7,718 nucleotides of DNA, taken from contig JAASSH010000083.1 in the NCBI GenBank assembly GCA_021767985.1, positions 1 to 7,718 of the forward strand, given 5' to 3'. Shown here one piece after another: positions 1-6,448 of the stretch. The position numbers and the translations under genes are program-made. Every line of letters begins with the position of its first letter. The stretch's first letter is position 1. The notes under the pieces were generated by a model that ran no database searches, was not told the origin of the DNA, and saw nothing but the letters and a program-made list of their open reading frames with translations. Origin of the DNA: Gammaproteobacteria bacterium. Lineage in GTDB: Bacteria; Pseudomonadota; Gammaproteobacteria; GCA-001735895.

Positions 1-369
1 AACCCCGCTGAGCAGAACGAGTTCTACCGCGCGGGCAAGTCGAAGCCGCTGGTTCAGTTTACCGGCGAGCGCATGGCTGCTTACCCGGATATTCCGACGG
101 CGAAAGAGCTGGGTGTCGATATCGAGTACTACATGCAGCGTTCGATCAATGGGCCTCCGGGCATGTCGAAAGAAGCGCAGGAGTGGTACATCAACCTGTT
201 CAAGACTCTGTACGAGTCCGATGAATGGCAGAAGTTCTGCGTCGACGATGGCCTCGACTGCACCGAATGGGTTGCGGGTGACGATCTGAAGGCATTCCAC
301 GCCGAGCAGATCACGCGTCACACCGACCTGATCAATTCGGTGGGTGCCGCGGCAATCACTGGAGAGTAA
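1..369 (+). CDS. tctC: TctC-family (Bug) periplasmic solute-binding protein, 3' end only
   Basis: The reading frame is open from base 1, so the 5' part, including any signal peptide, lies outside the window. The 122 visible residues are the C-terminal third of a tripartite tricarboxylate transporter binding protein, which captures a carboxylate in the periplasm and delivers it to TctAB. Seen: the family signature PDIPTAKELG (fragment residues 29-38), a GPPGMSKEAQEW stretch matching the usual 'aPaGtP' segment before a long helix, and a C-terminal helix ending near TDLINSVGAA. Two cysteines, fragment residues 80 and 87 (CVDDGLDC), could form a periplasmic disulfide, which is inferred only. The position just before tctB and tctA, on the same strand, supports the assignment. 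The ligand cannot be read from this fragment. The downstream genes suggest oxalate or a 2-hydroxyacid. Confidence 0.85.
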   Translation, partial: NPAEQNEFYRAGKSKPLVQFTGERMAAYPDIPTAKELGVDIEYYMQRSINGPPGMSKEAQEWYINLFKTLYESDEWQKFCVDDGLDCTEWVAGDDLKAFHAEQITRHTDLINSVGAAAITGE

Positions 370-380
370 TTTCTCCAATC

Positions 381-410
381 GAGGCTGCCCCGCACCCGCG
401 GGGCAGCCTC
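381..410 (+). promoter_or_regulatory. Perfect 13-bp intergenic RNA hairpin between tctC and tctB
   Basis: GAGGCTGCCCCGC (381-393) is exactly complementary to GCGGGGCAGCCTC (398-410), with a 4-base ACCC loop. It begins 11 bases after the tctC stop. No T-run follows on the plus strand (next bases AAACTCC), nor on the minus strand, so it lacks the form of a complete intrinsic terminator. The likely role is 3'-end protection of the tctC message, or partial attenuation, so that the binding protein is made in excess over the two membrane subunits. That role is inference; the inverted repeat is seen directly. Confidence 0.8.
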
Positions 411-464
411 AAACTCCAACTACCGGCAAATCAGAGACGAAGTCATAGATTCGAGGAGGATGTG

Positions 465-971
465 ATGACGGTTCGCACTGCTGAATTCGTGATGGCGATC
501 GTGCTTTCACTGTGTTCTATCGGCCTGATGATCAAGAGCGCCGAGCTCAATATCGGCTGGATCGAGGGGCGCGGGCCCGGTTCCGGCGCCTGGCCGTTCT
601 GGCTCGCGACCGGCATGCTGATTTGCTGTCTGTGGACACTTTGGCGCTGGTTTCGTCGGATTACCCCGGAATCACGCAACACCAGTTTATATATGTCCCA
701 CCAAACCATGGTGATCGTGGGCACTTCCGCGGGCGCAATCCTGTTTTTGCTCGCGGCGACGCACTGGATCGGGCTTTATGCCTCGCTGGTGCTTTTTTTA
801 CTGTTCTACCTCAAATATGTCGGCCGCCATACCTGGGTGCTGACCATTGTCCTGACCATCGGCATCCCGGTGTTCATCTTTTGCCTGTTCGAATGGGCGC
901 TCAAGATTCCGCTGCCAAAAGCGATTACCGAGCCGCTTTTCTACCCGATTTACGATCTGATGTATTCGTAG
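465..971 (+). CDS. tctB: TctB-family small membrane subunit of a tripartite tricarboxylate transporter
   Basis: A 168-residue integral membrane protein, the small subunit that pairs with TctA in secondary carboxylate uptake. Seen: a hydrophobic N-terminal helix (about residues 7-24), the TctB-type glycine-rich loop RGPGSGAWPFWLA (about 37-49) leading into a second helix, then three further hydrophobic stretches at about 80-98, 100-118 and 123-145. That gives roughly five membrane segments, usual for the family. Sequence conservation in TctB is low, so the call rests on topology, the GPGSGAWP loop and the position before tctA. Start choice: AGGAGG at 454-459 sits 5 bases before ATG 465. An in-frame GTG at 462 would leave only 2 bases, so ATG 465 is preferred. 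The gap to tctA is 36 bases. Confidence 0.87.
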   Translation: MTVRTAEFVMAIVLSLCSIGLMIKSAELNIGWIEGRGPGSGAWPFWLATGMLICCLWTLWRWFRRITPESRNTSLYMSHQTMVIVGTSAGAILFLLAATHWIGLYASLVLFLLFYLKYVGRHTWVLTIVLTIGIPVFIFCLFEWALKIPLPKAITEPLFYPIYDLMYS

Positions 972-1007
972 ATCCCGGATTTCAAAGATCAATAAGAGAA
1001 TTCAGAC

Positions 1008-2531
1008 ATGGGCGAAACACTAGGATTATTAGCAGGCGGATTAGCACAGGCCTTCGAGCCGGTCAATTTCAGCATGATCATCATCGGTTGCGTACTGGGG
1101 CTGCTGGTGGGCGCGATGCCCGGCCTGGGCTCGGTTAACGGGGTCGCGATCCTGTTACCGATCACGTTCCTGGTGCCGCCGACAGCGGCCATCATTTTCC
1201 TCGCCGCGATTTACTACGGCGCGATGTACGGTGGCGCGATCAGCTCGATTACGCTCGGTATACCGGGGGCGTCGACCGCGGTGGCAACCGTGTTCGACGG
1301 CCGCCCGCTGGCGCAAGCGGGCAAGGCCGACAAGGCGCTGACCGCGGCCGCGATGGCTTCGTTTATCGGCGGCACGATTTCGGTTGTCCTGTTTACCCTG
1401 TTCGCACCGCCGCTGGCGGAGTTCGCACTCAAATTCGGCCCCGCCGAGGAGTTCGCGCTGATGGTGCTCGCGTTCGCGACCTTTATCGGTCTCGGCGGTG
1501 ACGATATCCCGAAGACGATCTTTTCGATCCTGATCGGCCTGGTGCTGGCGACCATCGGTCTCGATATTATTTCCGGTCAGCCGCGTTTGATCTTTTTCGA
1601 CGTGTCCGGGTTCCTGCACGGGATTAATTTCCTCGTGCTCGCGATCGGCATTTACGGCATCGGCGAGATGCTGTGGACGCTGGAGCAGACCAAGGGCGAA
1701 GTAACCGTGCACAATGTCAAGCTGTCGATGAAAGAAATCATCAAGGACATCAAGGACGTCAAGGAATACATCGGCACGACCTCGCTCGGCTCGACGCTGG
1801 GTTATTTCGTCGGTACTCTGCCGGCGGCCGGCGCGACCCCGGCCTCGCTGATGTCATACGGTCTCGCCAAGACGTTTTCGAAGCAGCCGGAAACCTTCGG
1901 CAAGGGTAATGTTTCCGGCGTGGCGGCGCCCGAGGCCGCCAACAACGCGGCTTCGACCGGTTCGATGCTGCCGATGATTACGCTCGGCATACCGGGCTCG
2001 CCGACCACCGCGATACTGCTGGGCGGCATGATTATCTGGGGTCTGCGGCCGGGCCCGCTACTGTTCACCGAGCACCCCGAATTCGTCTGGGGCCTGATCG
2101 GCTCGCTTTATGTCGCCAACCTGGCAACCTTGCTCATCAACCTGATGTTCATCCCGGTGTTCGTCAAGATCCTGACCCTGCCGTTTACGATCCTGGCGCC
2201 GACGATTTACATCCTGTGCGTGGTCGGTGGTTACGCGCCGACGCAAACCATGCACGACGTCTGGCTGATGTTTCTGTTCGGCGTGGTTGGTTACCTGCTC
2301 AGAAAGCTGAATTACCCGGTGGCGCCCGCGGTCCTCGCCATCGTGCTCGGGCCGCTGGCGGAACGCTCGCTGCGCCAGTCGCTGTTGTCTTCGCAGGGCG
2401 ACCCAATGATATTTCTCGAACGCCCGATATCGCTGGTCTGCATCCTGATCGCAGTCGCGCTGGTACTGGTTCCCGTATACCAGAAGATGAAGCGTAAAAA
2501 GAATGCCGAGCAGTCGGGGCAGGAAGCCTGA
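1008..2531 (+). CDS. tctA: TctA-family large membrane subunit of a tripartite tricarboxylate transporter
   Basis: A 507-residue permease with about a dozen hydrophobic segments, the usual length for TctA. It is the channel subunit that moves a carboxylate from the TctC binding protein into the cytoplasm, driven by an ion gradient. Seen: the internal-repeat glycine/proline signatures of the family. In the first half these are GLLVGAMPGLGSVNG (about residues 31-45), then IYYGAMYGGAISS, LGIPGAS and FDGRPLAQAGKADKAL. In the second half they are GTLPAAGATPAS, the diagnostic EAANNAASTGSMLP (309-322), LGIPGSP (326-332) and GLRPGPLLF. A lysine-rich cytoplasmic loop (MKEIIKDIKDVKEYIG) separates the halves and the C-terminus is basic (KMKRKKN). 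The start has a weak AAGAGA (994-999) 8 bases upstream. Substrate specificity cannot be read from TctA. Confidence 0.95.
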   Translation: MGETLGLLAGGLAQAFEPVNFSMIIIGCVLGLLVGAMPGLGSVNGVAILLPITFLVPPTAAIIFLAAIYYGAMYGGAISSITLGIPGASTAVATVFDGRPLAQAGKADKALTAAAMASFIGGTISVVLFTLFAPPLAEFALKFGPAEEFALMVLAFATFIGLGGDDIPKTIFSILIGLVLATIGLDIISGQPRLIFFDVSGFLHGINFLVLAIGIYGIGEMLWTLEQTKGEVTVHNVKLSMKEIIKDIKDVKEYIGTTSLGSTLGYFVGTLPAAGATPASLMSYGLAKTFSKQPETFGKGNVSGVAAPEAANNAASTGSMLPMITLGIPGSPTTAILLGGMIIWGLRPGPLLFTEHPEFVWGLIGSLYVANLATLLINLMFIPVFVKILTLPFTILAPTIYILCVVGGYAPTQTMHDVWLMFLFGVVGYLLRKLNYPVAPAVLAIVLGPLAERSLRQSLLSSQGDPMIFLERPISLVCILIAVALVLVPVYQKMKRKKNAEQSGQEA

Positions 2532-2548
2532 CGGTTGGATTTCGATTG

Positions 2549-3295
2549 ATGACCGAGTCGCCGAACAATATGCCCAAAGAGCCGAACAACGCCGCCAGTG
2601 AGAGCGTCGCCGAAGTGCGCGTGGTGCCGATCGGTGCGACTCGAGTACTCAAGGACCAGGTTTATTCGATTCTGCGAGAGGCGGTCAGCAACATGGATAT
2701 TTACTCGACGCCGACGCCACCGCGTCTCGACGAGCGCAAGCTGGCCGAGGAGCTTGGCGTCAGCCGCACGCCGGTGCGCGAGGCGCTCTCCAGGCTCGAG
2801 CAGGAAGGTTTCGTCAAGAATATCCCGCGCCGCGGCACCTTCGTCGTGCGCAAGACCAGGAAAGAAGTGCTCGAGGTTATTTACGTCTGGGCGGCACTGG
2901 AGAGTATGGCGGCCAGGCTGGCGACGGAACGCGCCAGCGATGAAGAAATCGGCAAGTTGCGTGAATTATTCAGCACTTTCGACGACGAAGAGGCGCGCGC
3001 GCATATCAACGAGTATTCCGATACCAATGTCGAATTTCACCAGACATTGATCGGACTGGGTCACTGCGATCTGATCAAGTCGATGTCCGACAGCCTGTTT
3101 TTACACATGCGCGCGATCCGCGTTCAGGCACTCAAGGACATCGATCACCATCGCTCGGATCAATCGGTCATAGACCACATGCGCATCATCGAGGCGCTCG
3201 AGCAGCGCGATGCCGACCTGGTCGAAAAACTGGTGCGCGAACATGCGCTCAGCCTGAGTAAACACATCGAGCAATACGCCCGTTATCTCGATTAG
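2549..3295 (+). CDS. GntR-family transcriptional regulator, FadR/FCD subfamily
   Basis: A 248-residue one-component regulator. Seen: an N-terminal winged helix-turn-helix (about residues 32-102) with the GntR signature DERKLAEELGVSRTPVREAL (61-80), followed by SRLEQEGFV and the wing RRGTFVV. An all-helical FCD ligand-binding domain spans about 106-240. It carries the FCD metal or carboxylate site pattern: N160 and H164 (NVEFH), H210 (DHMRIIEALEQRDA) and H232. FCD regulators typically bind small organic acids, often through a metal, so the natural ligand is probably the imported acid or a product. The gene starts 17 bases after tctA and sits between transporter and enzyme genes, suggesting local control, usually repression. 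ATG 2549 is preferred to the in-frame TTG at 2546; the SD is weak (GGA at 2537-2539), and ATG 2570 is a possible alternative. No convincing operator was found. Confidence 0.9.
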   Translation: MTESPNNMPKEPNNAASESVAEVRVVPIGATRVLKDQVYSILREAVSNMDIYSTPTPPRLDERKLAEELGVSRTPVREALSRLEQEGFVKNIPRRGTFVVRKTRKEVLEVIYVWAALESMAARLATERASDEEIGKLRELFSTFDDEEARAHINEYSDTNVEFHQTLIGLGHCDLIKSMSDSLFLHMRAIRVQALKDIDHHRSDQSVIDHMRIIEALEQRDADLVEKLVREHALSLSKHIEQYARYLD

Positions 3296-3351
3296 CTTAA
3301 CCAGCGAACGGGATGCTTTCCCGATCGGTAAATGTATGAGGAATGAAACAA

Positions 3352-5100
3352 ATGGCAACCAATTTGCAAGAAGCCAGTAACACGGCACACGATACCCTGG
3401 CGCAGAAAACCAAGGACGGCTCGGTCGTATCCGGTGGCCACCTCGTGGCGAAAGCCCTCAAAGCCGAGGGTGTCGATACGATCTTCACGCTCTGTGGCGG
3501 TCATATCATAGACATCTACGACGGCTGTCTCGACGAGGGCATCCGTATCGTCGACGTGCGCCACGAGCAAACCGCGGCGCACGCGGCTGACGGATACGCG
3601 CGCCAGACCGGCAAGCTCGGTTGCGTGGTTACCACCGCGGGCCCCGGTTGCACCAACGCGGTTACCGGTGTCGCTACCGCGTTCCGTTCGGAAAGCCCGA
3701 TTCTGCACATCGGCGGGCAAAGCTCGCTGACCCAGCACAAGATGGGTTCGCTGCAGGATTTGCCGCATGTCGACATGATGACCCCGATCACCAAGTTCGC
3801 TTCGGGCGTGTTTTCCACCGAGCGCGTCGCCGACATGGTTTCGATGGCCGCGCGCGAATGTTTCAACGGCGCCTATGGCCCGTCCTACCTGGAAATTCCG
3901 CGCGACATACTCGACCGCGAAATCCCGATCGAAAACGCGGTAATCCCGGAACCCGGGTCTTACCGCGCTTCGGTCAAGTCAATCGGCGATCCCGCGGACA
4001 TCGAGAAGCTGGCCGATATCCTGGTCAAGGCGCAGCGCCCTGCGGTGCTGCTCGGGCAGCAGGTCTGGGCGTCTCAGAGTGCCGATGCGGCAATCGATTT
4101 CGTGCGTGCGCTGGACATCCCGGCCTACATGAACGGCGCCAGCCGCGGCATGCTGCCGCAGGGCGACCCGCACCATTTCGATCGTACCCGCAGCGACGCC
4201 TTCAAAAACGCCGACGTCATTCTGATCGTGGGCACTCCGTTCGACTTCCGCATGGGTTACGGCAAGCGAATTTCGAAGGACGCAACCCTGGTACAAATCG
4301 ACCAGAGTTACGCCACCGTCGGCAAGAACCGCGATATCAGTCTCGGCCTCGCCGGTGACCCGGGCGCGATCCTGTCCGCGGTGGCACAGGCCGCGTCGGG
4401 TCGTATCGACGACGGCGCGCGTCAGCAGCGCCAGAAGTGGATGGCCGAACTGCGTGATATCGAAGCCACCAAGCTCGAAAAGCTGATGCCGATGTTCACC
4501 ACCGACCAGAGCCCGATCCACCCTTATCGCCTGGCCTACGAAATTAACGAATTTCTCGGCGAAGACACGATCTATATCGGCGACGGCGGCGACATCGTCA
4601 CCATTTCCGCACAGGCGGTACGGCCGCGTAATCCCGGGCAGTGGATGGATCCCGGCGCGCTCGGCTCGCTCGGCGTCGGCACCGGTTTCGCGATGGCGGC
4701 CAAGCTCGCACATCCCAACAAGGAAGTCGTCTGTCTCTACGGCGACGGCGCCTTCGGCATGACTTCCTTCGACATGGAAACCGCACAACGTTTCGGTGCG
4801 CCCTATCTTGCCGTAATCGGCAACAACTCGGCGATGAACCAGATTCGTTACGGCCAGCTCGCCAAGTACGGGCAGGATCGCGGCGATGTCGGCAACAAGC
4901 TCGGCGACGTGCCGTTCTCCAAGTTCGGCGAAATGATCGGCGGCTACGGCGAAGAAGTTACCGAGGCCAAGGAGATTCTGCCCGCGATGCAGCGCGCGCG
5001 CGAAGCGATCGCCAGGACCGGCAAATGCGCCGTGGTTAACGTCTGGGTCGATCCGGACGAATACGCGCCGGGCACCAAGGCGCAAACCATGTACAAGTAA
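3352..5100 (+). CDS. ThDP-dependent enzyme: 2-hydroxyacyl-CoA lyase-like / oxalyl-CoA decarboxylase-like
   Basis: A 582-residue cytoplasmic enzyme of the acetolactate synthase/oxalyl-CoA decarboxylase superfamily. Domains seen: N-terminal Pyr domain (about 25-190) with LCGGHIIDIYDGC and the cofactor-activating glutamate E72 in VRHEQTAAHAADGYAR; central domain (about 205-335) with DFRMGYG (298-304); C-terminal PP domain (about 385-560) with GDGAFG (GDG 464-466) and N491-N492 completing the thiamine-diphosphate/Mg site. The C-terminus is short (PGTKAQTMYK). GGHI, DFRMGYG and GNNSAMNQIRY resemble human ILVBL/HACL2 and bacterial 2-hydroxyacyl-CoA lyases. The position of the Tyr120-Glu121 pair of Oxalobacter oxalyl-CoA decarboxylase carries L134-Q135. 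Cleavage of a 2-hydroxyacyl-CoA to formyl-CoA plus aldehyde or ketone is inferred; oxalyl-CoA decarboxylation remains possible. True acetolactate synthase is unlikely: no regulatory subunit gene is nearby. Start: GAGG 3338-3341 suits ATG 3352; the in-frame ATG 3343 is too close to it. Confidence 0.8.
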   Translation: MATNLQEASNTAHDTLAQKTKDGSVVSGGHLVAKALKAEGVDTIFTLCGGHIIDIYDGCLDEGIRIVDVRHEQTAAHAADGYARQTGKLGCVVTTAGPGCTNAVTGVATAFRSESPILHIGGQSSLTQHKMGSLQDLPHVDMMTPITKFASGVFSTERVADMVSMAARECFNGAYGPSYLEIPRDILDREIPIENAVIPEPGSYRASVKSIGDPADIEKLADILVKAQRPAVLLGQQVWASQSADAAIDFVRALDIPAYMNGASRGMLPQGDPHHFDRTRSDAFKNADVILIVGTPFDFRMGYGKRISKDATLVQIDQSYATVGKNRDISLGLAGDPGAILSAVAQAASGRIDDGARQQRQKWMAELRDIEATKLEKLMPMFTTDQSPIHPYRLAYEINEFLGEDTIYIGDGGDIVTISAQAVRPRNPGQWMDPGALGSLGVGTGFAMAAKLAHPNKEVVCLYGDGAFGMTSFDMETAQRFGAPYLAVIGNNSAMNQIRYGQLAKYGQDRGDVGNKLGDVPFSKFGEMIGGYGEEVTEAKEILPAMQRAREAIARTGKCAVVNVWVDPDEYAPGTKAQTMYK

Positions 5101-5131
5101 GCGCGCAAGATTTTATTTACTGAAATTAGCT

Positions 5132-5139
5132 AGAGGTAA
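5132..5139 (+). promoter_or_regulatory. Shine-Dalgarno AGAGGTAA of the CoA-transferase gene
   Basis: AGAGGT ends 5 bases before ATG 5143 and fixes that start. The identical octamer AGAGGTAA recurs at 7411-7418 before fhs. Here it is preceded by an A/T-rich stretch (about 5109-5131) in otherwise GC-rich DNA, a layout that favours unstructured, efficient initiation. Confidence 0.75.
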
Positions 5140-5142
5140 GAG

Positions 5143-6393
5143 ATGTCTAAACCACTCGACGGTATAAGAATTCTGGATTTCACGCATGTCCAGTCTGGCC
5201 CCACTTGTACCCAGTTACTCGCATGGATGGGCGCCGATGTCATTAAAGTAGAGCGGCCCGGCGTCGGCGATGCCACGCGCAAGCAGCTGGTGGACGTGGA
5301 AGGTGCCGACAGCCTTTACTTCACGATGCTGAATCACAACAAGCGCTCGCTGACGCTGAATTCGAAAACGCCGGAAGGCAAGGAAGTTTTGACGAAACTG
5401 GTCAAGGAATGCGACGTGCTGGTTGAGAATTTCGCGCCCGGCGCGCTGGATCGCATGGGATTCGGCTGGGACAGCATCCAGCAGCTGAATCCGCGCATGA
5501 TCATGGCCTCGGTCAAGGGCTTCGGTCCGGGTCCTTACGAGGACTGCAAGGTCTACGAAAACGTCGCGCAGTGCGCCGGCGGCGCGGCATCGACCACCGG
5601 TTTCCGTGACGGTGTACCGATGGTCACCGGTGCGCAAATCGGCGATTCCGGCACCGGCCTGCATCTCGGCTTCGGTATTCTCGCAGCCCTGCTGCAGCGT
5701 GAAAAAACCGGTCGCGGTCAGCGCGTGCTGGCGGCGATGCAGGACGGGGTGCTGAACCTGTGCCGGGTCAAGCTGCGCGATCAGCAGCGTCTCAAGGCCG
5801 GCCCGCTGAAGGAGTATTCCCAGTTCGGCGAAGGCGTGCCCTTCGGTGAAGCCACGCCGCGCGCGGGTAACGATTCGGGTGGCGGTCAGCCGGGCCGAAT
5901 CCTGAAGTGCAAGGGCTGGGAAACCGACCCCGACGCTTACACCTATTTCATTACCCAGGCCGCGGTCTGGGAAAAGATCTGTGACGTTATCGGCAAACCG
6001 GAGTGGAAGGACGATCCCGACTACGCGACGCCGCCGGCGAGACTGCCGCACCTGAACGAGATTTTCGGTGCGATCGAAGACTGGACCATGACCAAGACCA
6101 AGTACGAAGTCATGGAAATCTGTAACCCGCTCGACATTCCGGTGGGACCGATCCTGTCGATGAAGGAACTGGCCGAGGAACAGTCGCTGCGCGAAACCGG
6201 CACCATCGTCGAATGCGATCATCCGGAGCGCGGGCCTTACCTGTCGGTAGGCTGCCCGGTCAAGCTGTCGGACAACGACGTCGAGGTAACGCGTTCGCCG
6301 CTGCTCGGCGAGCATACCGACGAGGTCCTTAGCGATGTGCTCGGTTACAGCGCGGAAGAAATAGCGGCATTTAAAGAAGCCGGCGCAGTTTAA
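5143..6393 (+). CDS. frc: Formyl-CoA transferase-like class III CoA-transferase (CaiB/BaiF family)
   Basis: A 416-residue cytoplasmic CoA-transferase, the full length of formyl-CoA:oxalate CoA-transferase. The family moves CoA from formyl-CoA to an acceptor carboxylate through an aspartyl-CoA intermediate and works as an interlocked dimer. Seen, compared from memory with Oxalobacter Frc and E. coli YfdW: near-identical N-terminus ([10 protein letters not shown] with H15 and Q17), R38, Q48 as in YfdW (Trp in Oxalobacter), R104-M105, K136 and Y138, and catalytic D168 in [25 protein letters not shown] and [10 protein letters not shown] are also conserved. The mobile glycine loop is SGGGQ (245-249) instead of GGGGQ, and R252 replaces a Trp after QPG. 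It follows the ThDP enzyme by 42 bases, the usual partner arrangement. The formyl-CoA donor is well supported; the acceptor, oxalate or a 2-hydroxyacid, is less certain. Confidence 0.9.
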   Translation: MSKPLDGIRILDFTHVQSGPTCTQLLAWMGADVIKVERPGVGDATRKQLVDVEGADSLYFTMLNHNKRSLTLNSKTPEGKEVLTKLVKECDVLVENFAPGALDRMGFGWDSIQQLNPRMIMASVKGFGPGPYEDCKVYENVAQCAGGAASTTGFRDGVPMVTGAQIGDSGTGLHLGFGILAALLQREKTGRGQRVLAAMQDGVLNLCRVKLRDQQRLKAGPLKEYSQFGEGVPFGEATPRAGNDSGGGQPGRILKCKGWETDPDAYTYFITQAAVWEKICDVIGKPEWKDDPDYATPPARLPHLNEIFGAIEDWTMTKTKYEVMEICNPLDIPVGPILSMKELAEEQSLRETGTIVECDHPERGPYLSVGCPVKLSDNDVEVTRSPLLGEHTDEVLSDVLGYSAEEIAAFKEAGAV

Positions 6394-6406
6394 ATAAAAT
6401 AAATTA

Positions 6407-6434
6407 ACTCCGGGTGACAAAGGTTATCCGGGGT
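6407..6434 (+). promoter_or_regulatory. Imperfect intergenic hairpin upstream of the formyltransferase gene
   Basis: ACTCCGGGT (6407-6415) can pair with ATCCGGGGT (6426-6434) as a 9-bp stem with two G-U pairs and a 10-base loop. It ends 4 bases before the GGAGG Shine-Dalgarno (6439-6443). The bases just upstream (6391-6406) are A/T only. No T-run follows, so it is not a standard terminator. It could be an RNA-processing or translational-tuning element; function is inferred. Confidence 0.4.
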
Positions 6435-6448
6435 AGATGGAGGTTGTA

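Noticed and set aside
381..410. Rho-independent terminator
   Set aside because: The stem is strong but no T-run follows on either strand.
3309..3323. Small inverted repeat CGGGA-TGCTT-TCCCG in the gap before the ThDP enzyme, considered as a GntR operator
   Set aside because: Only 5 bp, no extension, no similarity to a known FCD-GntR operator and not repeated elsewhere in the window.
3296..3351. Separate sigma-70 promoter for the enzyme block
   Set aside because: No -35/-10 pair with acceptable match and spacing could be seen; an internal promoter is possible but unsupported.
3979..5085. Long open frame (368 codons) antisense to the ThDP enzyme gene
   Set aside because: It lies wholly opposite a gene with clear motifs, its predicted product shows no recognisable domain, and GC-rich codon use readily opens such antisense frames.
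3352..5100. Annotation as biosynthetic acetolactate synthase or as sulfoacetaldehyde acetyltransferase (Xsc)
   Set aside because: There is no small regulatory subunit gene, and the neighbours are CoA/formyl enzymes. The Xsc-type N-terminal motifs are absent.
5215..6420. Long open frame (401 codons) antisense to frc
   Set aside because: Same reason: it is opposite a strongly conserved gene and no motif or convincing ribosome-binding context was seen.
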